NCBI GenBank assembly: GCA_035502855.1
Contig: DATJTX010000032.1
Span: 1 to 58,127, forward strand
Length of the DNA: 58,127 nt
Direction of reading: 5' to 3'
Source: Candidatus Baltobacteraceae bacterium
GTDB taxonomy: Bacteria; Vulcanimicrobiota; Vulcanimicrobiia; Vulcanimicrobiales; Vulcanimicrobiaceae
Below the pieces are notes generated by a model. It was not told the origin of the DNA and made no database searches. It saw only the letters and a list, made by a program, of their open reading frames with translations. Below, one piece after another: positions 25,153-33,941 of the stretch (its first letter is position 1; the number at the start of each line of letters is the position of its first letter). A program made the translations under genes and the position numbers.

Positions 25153-26087
25153 GGAGTGCCGCGCTCGTGCTCTGCGCCGTCGCCGCAGCGCTCTCGTTCG
25201 CGCCGGCTCGCGCCGCGGCACCCGATCCGTACGCGATCTTCGCCGACGCGCGGGCGTATTGGCTGCAGCAAGTCTATCCACAGCGGCTCGAGTACGACGT
25301 CGCGATCGACGTCACTCAAGGCGGCAGAGAAAAAGTCGAGCGTTACCTGGCGGATTACGACGCGGTGCGCGACGTCATCGCGGTCGATCCGATCAGCGAC
25401 TACCAGCTCGCTCATCCGACGATTCCGAAGGGGGTGGACCTCAGTATTCTCGGCTTGCGCTTGAACAAGCCGCTGCCGCCGATCGATTTTCTCGGTGTTC
25501 CCCGTCTGGCGCCGACCTATTCGTTCGGCATGGCGCCGTTCGTGCCGGCGCCCACGCCGACGCCCTTCAACTCGGCCGCGCTCGTGGCCCAGATCCGCCA
25601 AGAGTTTCACGATCCGAATCCGCGCGAGCGCGCAAGCGCCTCGCCATCGCCCGGCAGCAGCCTGCAAGAGATTGCGACGGTAGTCGCGCGCAACCGCGAC
25701 TACACGATCGCTCTTCTCGGCACCGACACGATCGACGGACATCCGTGCTATCATCTCGGGCTCACGCCGACGCGCGATCCGGGACGCTTTCGTATCCGGC
25801 AGGCATGGATCGACGAGCACACCTTCGCACCCTGGCAATTGCAGGATGCGTTGAACTTCGTGAGCGGGCCGGGGACGAACGTCGCCTGGATGATCCATTT
25901 CGCCGAAATCGGCGGCGCGCATTACGTCAGCGAAGAGGACGCGCAAGCGCCAATGGCGACCGGCGGCGAAATCTACACTAAGACCGCGATTCGTTTCGAA
26001 AACATTCACGCGGTCGCGGATTCGTCGCTACCTCAAGCGCTGGTTGATAGCGTTGGGACGGCCCTGGAAGAACCATCCTGGCCGTAA
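25149..26087 (+). CDS. Secreted hypothetical protein, 312 aa
   Basis: The product has a signal peptide (MRSAALVLCAVAAALSFAPARA) and a mature domain containing DPYAIFADARAYWLQQVYPQ, a proline-rich linker (VPAPTPTPF) and, in the second half, a beta-rich region with IDGHPCYHLGLTPTRDPGRF and RQAWIDEHTFAPWQLQ. That half is reminiscent of periplasmic lipoprotein-sorting-like folds but not assignable. It starts at ATG 25149, overlapping the previous stop by four bases. Its last 25 codons have a diverged copy at 28238-28315. Confidence 0.7.
   Translation: MRSAALVLCAVAAALSFAPARAAAPDPYAIFADARAYWLQQVYPQRLEYDVAIDVTQGGREKVERYLADYDAVRDVIAVDPISDYQLAHPTIPKGVDLSILGLRLNKPLPPIDFLGVPRLAPTYSFGMAPFVPAPTPTPFNSAALVAQIRQEFHDPNPRERASASPSPGSSLQEIATVVARNRDYTIALLGTDTIDGHPCYHLGLTPTRDPGRFRIRQAWIDEHTFAPWQLQDALNFVSGPGTNVAWMIHFAEIGGAHYVSEEDAQAPMATGGEIYTKTAIRFENIHAVADSSLPQALVDSVGTALEEPSWP
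26010..26087 (+). repeat. Direct repeat, copy 1 (3' end of the 312-aa gene)
   Basis: These 78 bases encode the last 25 codons plus stop of the 312-aa secreted protein. Aligned without gaps to 28238-28315, 62 of 78 bases and 19 of 25 residues are identical, with most differences at third codon positions. The two copies bracket the lipoprotein gene at 26136-28055. Confidence 0.85.
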
Positions 26088-26135
26088 ACGGGAGAGCCGG
26101 CTATTAGCCGGCTCCCCAGACTCATGTGCCCTTGC

Positions 26136-28055
26136 TCAGGGGAACATTACGACACCCGTGTCGGAGGGCAGGGACGCCGGCGCGGGCGTTCCCGCGGTGC
26201 TGACCACAGGAGCGTACGATCCGGTATCCGTCACACCGCCGCCGCTGAGCGAAAGCGTGTGCGTGTAGTCACCAGCCAATGTGTTCGTCACTGTCGACGC
26301 AGTGGGGTTCACGGCGACGGCGCACGGTCCGACGTAATTCCCTGCATAATAGCAGCGCGCGAACTGCCGCTCGTAAGCATCACCACTAGCCGGTTGGAAC
26401 CCGCCGACCCCTGTCGGCTCGGGCGACGGCGAGACTGCGTCTTGCACCACCAACTGCGATTCCGGCATGACTTCGAGCCCCGAGCTGGTCAAGAACTCTT
26501 CCCAGAGTGCGCTCGTCGACGGCGAGTTCGTCGTATCGTAGGTGAGCAAGAAAGAGGCGGTCACATATAATCGGTCCTGGATCGCCGTCCATGCGTCCAT
26601 GCCACTTTCCAAGTCCGTCGACGCCACGCATACGAACATCGGATGAATCCCGTTCCCATTTCTAATCGTTGCCGCATAGAGCTCGGCATCTGCCGGGAAC
26701 AACCAATTATCCGACGCATTGTCGGTTACCATGCCGTCTTCGTCGTGGTAGCAGTCGTCGAATCGGCCACCCACGTCTGCCGTATTTCCGCCGAAGAGCC
26801 CAAATGCCGGCGATATGGGTGAGGTGTCCGTCACCCCCTGCGACAGGCCGTTAAAAATCGTGGGAACGGAGTCATTGCTGTTTAAGTATTCTTCCATCGC
26901 AACCTCGCGAGGAATCCAGGTCGACTCCGAATATGAGGATCCGTTGTAACAAGGCAGGCCCGGCTGATAATTGCTGAGCCCGTAATCATCAAGCGGTCCC
27001 GCGTCGTCCTCCATGACGGCACTCCAATTCGACGTCATCTCCGAGCCCTTATTGTGTTGGACCCACCCCACGTACTCGCTCTGCAACGTAGAAGAACCTG
27101 GATCGATCTGATACTCCGTGGTTCCGTCGTAGTCGAACTCTACCTGAGTCGACGAATTCTGCTCAGTGCAAGAGTCATATGAAAAGGCGCTAGGATAATT
27201 TTCGAGCCAGTCCGTGTAAAGGTCACCGGAAACGCGATTGATGTCGACATACAGAGCGACATCCATAGGGGGTTCCGCATTCAGAAAACTCTGCTGATAG
27301 CTTCCGGTTCCGGCGCCCGAGGTCTGAACCCAACTGACGTATGGCGCTGCTGAGCTCGCACTTCCGGCGTAATAACCCGGCGCCGAAGTAGATGCCGCCA
27401 GAGCTTCGATCCAGGTCGTGACGTGGTTTGCGTCCGCCGGCAACGGTGTCGGAGTCGCAGCGACGTTGATGCTGGTCGCGTGAATATCGCGACCGAGGCT
27501 GCCATACCCCGCCAGGGATACCGCGGCTTCCAGCGGCGGAACCGTCGTCCCATCGTCTTCGGAGTTCAGGACGACCGTGCTTTGCGTCGAACCGGTGAGG
27601 AGCGTGAAGGTATAACCGCTCGACCCCTGGGCAATGACGTAACCCGAAGCGGTCACTTGCGGTACAGGCGACGAATACGTGCTAACGTAAGCCGTGCTCG
27701 CAACGGATTGCGGACAGCCTCCAGACACCGTTCCCGTTCCGGTGACCTGAATGTATTGACCGCTAGTGGGTAGCGGCGATGGGTCAAACGTTGTTGAGTT
27801 TGAGTAATATGCGTTGATGTATCCGCAGGGGTTGCCGGACTCGAAGTTGATGACCTCCGAGCTCGTATTAATTCCGTAGACTTGGCCTCCGATGGTAAAC
27901 GAACCACTTGGAACATCCATCATCACGCGCACGCGTTGGCCGGGACCGTTCACAACCGATGTCGTTTTTGGAATCGATCCGGAATCGCCACCATTACATG
28001 CAACAAGAACGCCGGCTGCTAAGCCGACAATGAGAAAAGCAAATCGCGCACGCAT
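26136..28055 (-). CDS. Large lipoprotein with glycoside-hydrolase-like architecture, lower GC
   Basis: The 639-aa protein has a lipoprotein signal ending LVACNGG, a beta-rich N-terminal region (about 30-190) resembling the OB-like DUF5666 fold, a central part with barrel-like features (VALYVDINRVSG, WSAVMEDDAGPLD, CYHDEDGMVTD, GIHPMFVCVAST) and a C-terminal beta-sandwich. The last part parallels the C-terminus of the lipoprotein at 51233-52777, which is a clearer GHL15-type putative glycosidase; the acidic pairs are candidate catalytic residues. The start ATG 28055 is set by AGGAGGTG 6 bases upstream; two earlier ATGs lie before that site. Codon third positions are much less GC-rich than in neighbours, suggesting transfer. 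A stem before a T-run lies upstream (28101-28132). Confidence 0.7.
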   Translation of the reverse strand: MRARFAFLIVGLAAGVLVACNGGDSGSIPKTTSVVNGPGQRVRVMMDVPSGSFTIGGQVYGINTSSEVINFESGNPCGYINAYYSNSTTFDPSPLPTSGQYIQVTGTGTVSGGCPQSVASTAYVSTYSSPVPQVTASGYVIAQGSSGYTFTLLTGSTQSTVVLNSEDDGTTVPPLEAAVSLAGYGSLGRDIHATSINVAATPTPLPADANHVTTWIEALAASTSAPGYYAGSASSAAPYVSWVQTSGAGTGSYQQSFLNAEPPMDVALYVDINRVSGDLYTDWLENYPSAFSYDSCTEQNSSTQVEFDYDGTTEYQIDPGSSTLQSEYVGWVQHNKGSEMTSNWSAVMEDDAGPLDDYGLSNYQPGLPCYNGSSYSESTWIPREVAMEEYLNSNDSVPTIFNGLSQGVTDTSPISPAFGLFGGNTADVGGRFDDCYHDEDGMVTDNASDNWLFPADAELYAATIRNGNGIHPMFVCVASTDLESGMDAWTAIQDRLYVTASFLLTYDTTNSPSTSALWEEFLTSSGLEVMPESQLVVQDAVSPSPEPTGVGGFQPASGDAYERQFARCYYAGNYVGPCAVAVNPTASTVTNTLAGDYTHTLSLSGGGVTDTGSYAPVVSTAGTPAPASLPSDTGVVMFP

Positions 28056-28100
28056 CGCCCACACCTCCTGCATCATAGGTAGCGCGTCGACCGTAATCGC

Positions 28101-28132
28101 AAAAAGGGCCGAAAGTCCCTGACATAAGGCCC
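28101..28132 (-). terminator. Possible terminator for the glycosyltransferase transcript
   Basis: On the minus strand GGGCC and GGCCC form a 5-base stem around a long loop and are followed by TTTTT (28105-28101). It lies about 130 bases after the glycosyltransferase stop and just before the lipoprotein gene. The short stem makes the call tentative. Confidence 0.35.
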
Positions 28133-28237
28133 ATTAGGGGTCTTGACTCGAGGGTTGTCGTAGCCGCCGCCGCCGGACGGTAAGCGCATGCTCAGAATTG
28201 ACATCACCACGCTAGCCGTAAAGAGAAATCGCGACCC

Positions 28238-28315
28238 GCGGTTACGGATTCGTTGCTGCCTCAGGCGCTGGTTGAGAGCGCGGGGAGCGCGCTGGAAGAG
28301 CCGTCGTTGCCGTAG
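28238..28315 (+). pseudogene. Remnant 3' end of a paralogue of the 312-aa secreted protein
   Basis: The plus strand reads AVTDSLLPQALVESAGSALE and ends LP plus TAG, matching 19 of the last 25 residues of the 312-aa protein and stopping at the same codon. The frame upstream loses clear similarity within about 10 codons and has no start or signal peptide. It is therefore the tail of a former tandem paralogue, cut off when the lipoprotein gene arrived or by a deletion. It overlaps, antisense, the last codons of the glycosyltransferase gene. Confidence 0.75.
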
Positions 28316-29463
28316 CGGCCGGCGACGATGTCGCGGTAGATTTCATCATATGCGCGCGCGTTGACGCGCCAGGTCAGGTGTTCGCGGGCAAAGGTGTATG
28401 CCGCGCGTTCGAATCGTTCGCGAATCGGTTGCCCGGCCAGTACGCGGCGCAGGCGATCGGTGAGCGCGTCCGCGTCGCGAGGCGGAATGAGGTACCCGGT
28501 CTCACCGTCCCGAACGATTTCCGGAATGCCGCCCACGTTGGTCGCGACCACCGCGCGTCCCGAACACATCGCCTCGCAAACCAATAGCGGTAACCCCTCG
28601 GCATAGCTTGGAAGCGTAACGACATCCGCCGCCGCGTACAATGTGGCAAGTTTCTCGTGTCCCACCACGCCCGGAAAGAGCGCATCGATCTTTGCCGCCC
28701 GCAACGTACGCTCGATTTCCGGCTGCATCGCGTTCCCGCCGGCGAAGATGAATTGCGGCTGCATCTCACGCAGCGCGAGCGCAGCCGCTTGCAACTCGGC
28801 CATGCCTTTTTGCGCGAGCATGTGACCGGCGTACATCACCGTGGGCCGATTCGGATGGAGCCCGAGCTCGAGACGCGCCGCCACGCGATCACGCGGGAAG
28901 AAGATATCTTCGTCCGCCCCATTGAAGATCACCCGCGGATCGCGCGCGCCGAGCATGCGAAGCTTCCCCGCGACGAAGTCCGAGACGCCGACACAGAAGG
29001 CCGCGCGAGTGACGATCTCGTGAGAGAGTGCTCGCAGCGAATCGCGCAGGAACGGTGTCTTGTATGTCTCGGTGCCGTGCCCGGTCAAGACGTACGGTAC
29101 CGGCGAGTCGAGCGCCATGACACCGGCCGGAATCAACCCGTGAACCTGCACGACGTCAGGAGTAAACGCGGCGATCTCTCGCGCGATCGCCCCTTGCCGC
29201 TGCCGGCGGATGCTCCCGATCGCCAGGTTCGCCGGTCCGATCAGCACGCGCAACGTCCTGACCCGAAAGCCGTCATACTCGTACGCGTCCGGGATGCTAC
29301 GATAGCGCTTCCATTGCTTGCGCAACGGCGGCGCCCACGGCGCCCAACGCAGGACGCAAATCTCATGTCCAAGCTCACGCAGTGCGCGGAGATGCAACAG
29401 GTTGAAGGTGCCGTCGATGCTTTGTGGCCAGGGAAAGTTGTTGACCATCACCAGGATACGCAC
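28261..29463 (-). CDS. GT4-family glycosyltransferase
   Basis: The 400-aa protein is a GT-B fold glycosyltransferase of family 4: N-terminal opening MRILVMVNNFPWPQSIDGTF, PTVMYAGHMLAQKGM at the start of the donor domain, and the E-x7-E donor motif in SYAEGLPLLVCEAMCSGRAV. It transfers an activated sugar, probably to a surface glycan. The last 18 residues (RYGNDGSSSALPALSTSA) are read antisense through a remnant of another gene, so the native C-terminus has probably been replaced. It diverges from the deacetylase-like gene at 29502 (38-base gap). Confidence 0.9.
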   Translation of the reverse strand: MRILVMVNNFPWPQSIDGTFNLLHLRALRELGHEICVLRWAPWAPPLRKQWKRYRSIPDAYEYDGFRVRTLRVLIGPANLAIGSIRRQRQGAIAREIAAFTPDVVQVHGLIPAGVMALDSPVPYVLTGHGTETYKTPFLRDSLRALSHEIVTRAAFCVGVSDFVAGKLRMLGARDPRVIFNGADEDIFFPRDRVAARLELGLHPNRPTVMYAGHMLAQKGMAELQAAALALREMQPQFIFAGGNAMQPEIERTLRAAKIDALFPGVVGHEKLATLYAAADVVTLPSYAEGLPLLVCEAMCSGRAVVATNVGGIPEIVRDGETGYLIPPRDADALTDRLRRVLAGQPIRERFERAAYTFAREHLTWRVNARAYDEIYRDIVAGRYGNDGSSSALPALSTSA

Positions 29464-29501
29464 GCGATAATCTCCTGGCTATCTGGGAACAGTCGTAAGC
29501 G

Positions 29502-30887
29502 ATGCTCACGCAGGTGCGAGTTACCAGTGTCAACGCGCTGCTTTACGCGCTGCGGGAGCTCGGCCGTCGGGCCGGTGCCGGCGCGCGGGAGGTGCGACGC
29601 TGGCGCGTTGCGGTCGAAGCCGATCGCACGGTGCTCTTCCCCGACCCGAACTCGCAGCGGCGCATCGTCTTTCCGGTCGATCGCTCCAAGCCCGAGCGCA
29701 TTGGCGCTTTGTGCGCGCACGAGCCCTCGCGCTACGAACCGGACATCGTGGTGCCGTTCGAAGAGCGAACCGCCGGAGGGCCGCTCTTTGTGGCCTGCGC
29801 TCCCGACGAGATCGAGTGCCGAGGCGACATTCTCACGGCGACGTTGTGGACGCTTGCGCGGGTTGAGGAGCGCGGTGCCGGCACGCTCGATGAACACGGC
29901 CGATTTCGCGCCGCCGCCTCGATAGCCGCGCGCTGTGAATGCCTCGAGCGTCCGATCGTCGACGAATACGGCCTTGCATTTGGGCAGGCATTGACCGCGC
30001 TCATGCCCGGTTGGAAGCCGGCGCCGCGGTGCTTGCGGGTCAAGCTCAGCCACGACATCGACCGCATCGGTTATCCCCGCCGGCTGCGTTCGACCGGAGC
30101 CCTGCTGTTGCGTTATCGTAACCTGCCGGCGTTCGTCCGCGAACTGATCTCGTTTACCGGAGCGGCTCGCCCGGCGTACCTCGAAGCGGTCTTGCAAACC
30201 GCAGCGATCTCGGCGCAGCGTCGCTTGGATTCGGCCTTTTATTTCAAGGCGGCCTTGCGGACGACGCAGTGGGATACCGGCTACGACCTCCTCCAGCCGC
30301 CGATCCGTCGCGTGATCGAGCATCTCGTCGAAGGCGGTTGCGAAATCGGACTGCACCCCGGTTACGACACCTTTCATTCGCAGACGATGCTCGATGCCGA
30401 GGTCTCGCATCTGCGTGGTCTCGTCGGCGGTGTGCCGATCGGCGGGCGTCAGCATTATCTGCGTTGGGATTGCTCGACTTGGCTCGCATGGGAACGCGCC
30501 GGTCTGGCATACGACAGTACGCTGGGATATGCAGAGGCGATGGGGTTCCGTGCCGGCACGTCGATCCCGTACCATCCCTGGTCGATCGAAGAGGACCGGG
30601 AACTCGCGCTCTTGGAGGTCCCGCTGATCGTGATGGACTGTACGCCGATCGACTACATGCGCCTCGAGCCCGAGCGAGCGCTGGCGCGTATCTCTGCGAT
30701 CGTGGAGCGCACGGCGGCGGTCGGCGGCGTGTTCACCTTGCTCTGGCACAACGCGAGCGTGATCGAACCGCCGTACGCGAAGTTGTATCCACGCATCCTC
30801 GACTTGCTCGGCGCGGCGCAAAACTATGACTGGAGGAGCGAAGGTGAACTCCCGCCGCTCCCGCTCCTCACGCACGGAGCATCATAA
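29502..30887 (+). CDS. Polysaccharide deacetylase-like (NodB-fold) protein
   Basis: The 461-aa protein has an N-terminal domain of about 170 residues (DRTVLFPDPNSQRRIVFP, DEIECRGDILTATLWTLAR) and a NodB-like carbohydrate esterase domain. The family's first motif appears as KLSHDIDRIG (H-D-x-D) near 180, then EIGLHPGYDTF and RQHYLRWDCSTW, and near the C-terminus TLLWHNASV. The usual TFDDG and HSxxH forms are replaced by these variants, as in capsule-locus members of the fold; metal-dependent deacetylation of a surface glycan is likely but not certain. It converges on the PHP gene with a 20-base overlap. Confidence 0.8.
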   Translation: MLTQVRVTSVNALLYALRELGRRAGAGAREVRRWRVAVEADRTVLFPDPNSQRRIVFPVDRSKPERIGALCAHEPSRYEPDIVVPFEERTAGGPLFVACAPDEIECRGDILTATLWTLARVEERGAGTLDEHGRFRAAASIAARCECLERPIVDEYGLAFGQALTALMPGWKPAPRCLRVKLSHDIDRIGYPRRLRSTGALLLRYRNLPAFVRELISFTGAARPAYLEAVLQTAAISAQRRLDSAFYFKAALRTTQWDTGYDLLQPPIRRVIEHLVEGGCEIGLHPGYDTFHSQTMLDAEVSHLRGLVGGVPIGGRQHYLRWDCSTWLAWERAGLAYDSTLGYAEAMGFRAGTSIPYHPWSIEEDRELALLEVPLIVMDCTPIDYMRLEPERALARISAIVERTAAVGGVFTLLWHNASVIEPPYAKLYPRILDLLGAAQNYDWRSEGELPPLPLLTHGAS

Positions 30888-31623
30888 TCCGGCGCAGCGT
30901 CTTCCACGGAAGAGAAAGCAACAGCGGAGCGAGTTTGCGGTATTGCCGGCGCTTGGCGGCCTTGATGACGGCTCCCATGCGCAGTCCCGTGCGGCGCGGA
31001 AGCTCGCCGCGCACGCTGGCGTACAACATGGCCTCGCGGCTTTGCGCGAGCAGTGAGGCGGGGTTGCGTGGAAGTTCCGGAAAGACCGCGCGGAACAGTC
31101 CGATTTCCCAAGGGAAGTGGGCGTCGCTGCCACAGAGCGCGCGTTCGATCCCGAGCCGGGCAAATGACGCCTCGGCCTGCACAAATTCGCCTTCGTCATA
31201 GCGGCCGTTATACAGCTCGCAGAAATCGATCCCAGGGTTATCGGCGAAGATCGCGGGGAAGCGCGCTGTGCCGAACGTGCGGATCGGGTGCGGTAAATAG
31301 GCGATTCCGCCTTGTTCGTGAATCTCGGCGATGACGTCGGCGAAGGCGCGGCTGCGAATTTCTCGCGTCACGTAGAGACCAATGATATCGCCCAGGTCGC
31401 TCTTGACCTCAATACCGGGAATCACGAGGAAGTCGCGGTATCGATTCGCTTCCATCGTGATCAGCGCGCCGCGGACCGTGTCATGATCGGTCACGGCAAT
31501 ACCGGAGAGGCCGCGGCGGCGAGCGATCTCAATGGCGAGCTTGGGCGGCGTGAGCGAATCGAACGACGCGGCGGTGTGCACGTGGAAATCGATAGCGTGC
31601 CCGCGCGTGCCGTTGCTGGACAT
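30868..31623 (-). CDS. PHP-domain phosphoesterase
   Basis: The 251-aa protein starts with the PHP metal site: DFHVHTAASFDS (first His-x-His), GIAVTDHDTVRGA, IPGIEVKSD, and further on YLPHPIRTFG and GSDAHFPWEIG. All PHP metal-binding blocks are present, so it should be an active phosphatase or phosphoesterase of the TrpH/YciV type. The substrate in this glycan locus is unknown. Its ATG overlaps the stop of the ATP-grasp gene (TAATG), which ties the two together. Confidence 0.88.
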   Translation of the reverse strand: MSSNGTRGHAIDFHVHTAASFDSLTPPKLAIEIARRRGLSGIAVTDHDTVRGALITMEANRYRDFLVIPGIEVKSDLGDIIGLYVTREIRSRAFADVIAEIHEQGGIAYLPHPIRTFGTARFPAIFADNPGIDFCELYNGRYDEGEFVQAEASFARLGIERALCGSDAHFPWEIGLFRAVFPELPRNPASLLAQSREAMLYASVRGELPRRTGLRMGAVIKAAKRRQYRKLAPLLLSLPWKTLRRIMMLRA

Positions 31624-32720
31624 TATTTCGTGAGGCTTCCGGCCATCGCCAACAATCCCGCGGCCGTCGGCAACGGATCGAACAAACTTAGATCGGTGCG
31701 CACGTCACGCGAGAAGACGTTTCGTACGAACCGCACGCGGAATTCGGGATAGCGGACGAAGCTTTTCAGCCCGACGGGAATCACCCATTGATACGTGAGG
31801 CCTTCCCGGTAGCCGCTGTCGAGGGGCGCCTGCGCGCCCATCAGGCGCTGCGCAATCCACACCGGAAAATTGCACCCGGCTTGGATCGCCAAATCGAGCG
31901 ATCCCCACAGTTTCGGGTTGACCTCGATCAGGTAGTATTCGCCGTCGCGATCGCTGCGCTTGAACTCCACCATCGCGACACCATGCCAACGCATCGACTC
32001 GAGCAGCGAGCGCCCCAGTTCGCGCAGGTGGGGATCGCGAATCGATCGAGCGATTACGCTGGGACCGCCTTCCTTCGGATATTGCACTAAGCGCTCGTGC
32101 ATGAAGTAGCCGACTTCCCGCCCCTCGTCGAACAATGCAAAATAACCAAAGCCGTTTTCGCCCGGTACGAATTCCTGCGCGAGATAATCTCGGATCGACT
32201 CGCCCAGGCCGAGCGCATAGGACGAGGCTTCGCGCGCGTTGCGGGCCACGTGGGCGCCGGCGCGCGGATGTTTGAATACGAGGGGTGGTTCGATCTCTCG
32301 CCAATCCTGCGCCGCGAGGGTCTTTGGGATCGGAATTCGCGCATGCGCAGCGTGTTCGAAGGTACGCCGCTTGTCTGCCGCGATTGCGAAGCTTTCGGCG
32401 GACGGCAACAGGAGCGGCGCGTTGAATTGCAGGCGATTGCGCACGAACAGCTCGACCATGTCGAGTCCAACCGGAATAACCGCATCGTAGCGTAGTTCGT
32501 TGAAGTGCGCGCGCAGCGCAGCGACGGTCGACTCGACCGATATGTTGGGATCCGGATAGCGGAATGTTTGCGCGCAGTGCCGCGACCAGAACCCCCCCAC
32601 CGTCGAGGGCGGTATCGAGCCCCGCTCGCCGACTGTCACGCGAAAGCCCGCGCTGCCCAGCGCACGAACGGCCGCGAGGGCATTTCGATAGGACCCGTCA
32701 GTGACGAACACGCGGTGCAT
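31623..32720 (-). CDS. ATP-grasp ligase-like protein
   Basis: The 365-aa protein has a PreATP-grasp N-terminus (VFVTDGSYRNALAAVRALGS) and an ATP-grasp domain, with PPLVFKHPRAGAH as the ATP-binding lysine strand, IRDYLAQEFVPGENGFGYFA, and the metal-binding GEYYLIEVNPKLWGSLDLAI. Such enzymes join a carboxylate to an amine or other acceptor with ATP; in a glycan locus this may attach an amino acid or modify a sugar acid. It is overlapped by the PHP gene and follows a glycosyltransferase gene with a 9-base gap. Confidence 0.87.
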   Translation of the reverse strand: MHRVFVTDGSYRNALAAVRALGSAGFRVTVGERGSIPPSTVGGFWSRHCAQTFRYPDPNISVESTVAALRAHFNELRYDAVIPVGLDMVELFVRNRLQFNAPLLLPSAESFAIAADKRRTFEHAAHARIPIPKTLAAQDWREIEPPLVFKHPRAGAHVARNAREASSYALGLGESIRDYLAQEFVPGENGFGYFALFDEGREVGYFMHERLVQYPKEGGPSVIARSIRDPHLRELGRSLLESMRWHGVAMVEFKRSDRDGEYYLIEVNPKLWGSLDLAIQAGCNFPVWIAQRLMGAQAPLDSGYREGLTYQWVIPVGLKSFVRYPEFRVRFVRNVFSRDVRTDLSLFDPLPTAAGLLAMAGSLTK

Positions 32721-32729
32721 GGCGCTATC

Positions 32730-33941
32730 CTAGGCCGATGACGAAGAACGCCGTAGGGGCCCCGGGGTGCGCGCCGTTGGGAACGTTGGCCTAGCGCTGT
32801 CCGTGATGTGTTCGTAGAGTGCCGTAAGGCGTGTGAGCTCGCCATGGAAGCTGTAGCGCGCACCCGCAGCGGCGCAGTTTGCCGCGAACGACGCGCGCAA
32901 CCCCTCGTCCCTCGCAAGACGCAAGAGTGCTTCGCCGTGTGCGTTCGCGTCCTCCGGGGGTACCACGATGCCTGCTCCCGACGCTTTGATGATCGCGGCG
33001 ATGTTGCCGAGATCCATGCCGACGAGCGGCAGGCCGAACATGAGATTTTCGAAGAGCTTGTTCGGCATGCCGCGCGCGTTGTTCTCGACGTCGATCAGCG
33101 GCATGTACCCGATCGCTGCGTGCGCGACATACGACCAGGCCGTTTCCTGCGTTACCAGACCCACGTTTCGCACGTCGGCGCGCTGTGCGCGATCGAGGAG
33201 ATCCGCGGTCCCTTCGCCGTAGGGCGATAGGTCGATCGGGCCAAGGTTGACGATCGGCCAGGAGCAACCGCGGGCCCGCAGGTATTCGGCCGCCGCGACC
33301 ATCGTATGAAATGCGCGCAGCCGCGAGGCGCCGCCGGTGTGGAGAATATACGGCGTTCCGCCGAGCGGATGCGCGCTCGCTCGAATGGCGGCCATCTCGG
33401 CCGGTGAGATATAAGGAAAGTTGCGCACGAGCGCCACGCGATCGTCGCCGACGAGTTCGCGGTAGCGCTCTCGCATGGCTTCGGCGACGATGACCACGCC
33501 CGCGAACCGCCGTAAGGCGAGGCGTTCCAGAACATCATAGACCCGCGAGAGCGCGCGGCGCAGAGGCCGGGGGATCCATTCCGAGTCGGCGATGCGTTCG
33601 AGATAGAATTCGTGGACGTCGTAGACCAGCGTGCGCCCGAGGTAGGCGGGCACCAAGGCTGCGAGCAGCAATTCGGGATCGTGGATGTGAAGAATGCTGT
33701 TCGGATGCGCGAGCATGACCAGCATCGCCCGCAGATCGCGGCCCAGACGTTTCCAGCGCGGTCCGCCGCGATTGCCGAGCGGGAGGATTCGCACGCCGTC
33801 GTGCTCCCCAATCGTCGCCTGGGTTCCCGCAATTCCGACGTGAAAGCCCGCATCGTGCAGGCTGCGAACTTCCTTGTAATAGATTCGCCCGTCCAGTGGA
33901 CCGTGGACCGTCGAAATATGCAGGATCTGCGGCTCGCTCAT
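32730..33941 (-). CDS. Glycosyltransferase, GT-B fold
   Basis: The 403-aa protein begins MSEPQILHISTVHGPLDGRI and shows VRSLHDAGFHVGIAG, LHIHDPELL, LVYDVHEFYLERI and, in the C-terminal half, PYILHTGGASRLRAF and FENLMFGLPLVGMDLGNIAA. This is the pattern of GT4-like enzymes of exopolysaccharide loci. The start at 33941 overlaps the acyltransferase stop by 4 bases (ATGA); the open frame upstream is antisense-like and rejected. Confidence 0.86.
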   Translation of the reverse strand: MSEPQILHISTVHGPLDGRIYYKEVRSLHDAGFHVGIAGTQATIGEHDGVRILPLGNRGGPRWKRLGRDLRAMLVMLAHPNSILHIHDPELLLAALVPAYLGRTLVYDVHEFYLERIADSEWIPRPLRRALSRVYDVLERLALRRFAGVVIVAEAMRERYRELVGDDRVALVRNFPYISPAEMAAIRASAHPLGGTPYILHTGGASRLRAFHTMVAAAEYLRARGCSWPIVNLGPIDLSPYGEGTADLLDRAQRADVRNVGLVTQETAWSYVAHAAIGYMPLIDVENNARGMPNKLFENLMFGLPLVGMDLGNIAAIIKASGAGIVVPPEDANAHGEALLRLARDEGLRASFAANCAAAGARYSFHGELTRLTALYEHITDSARPTFPTARTPGPLRRSSSSA

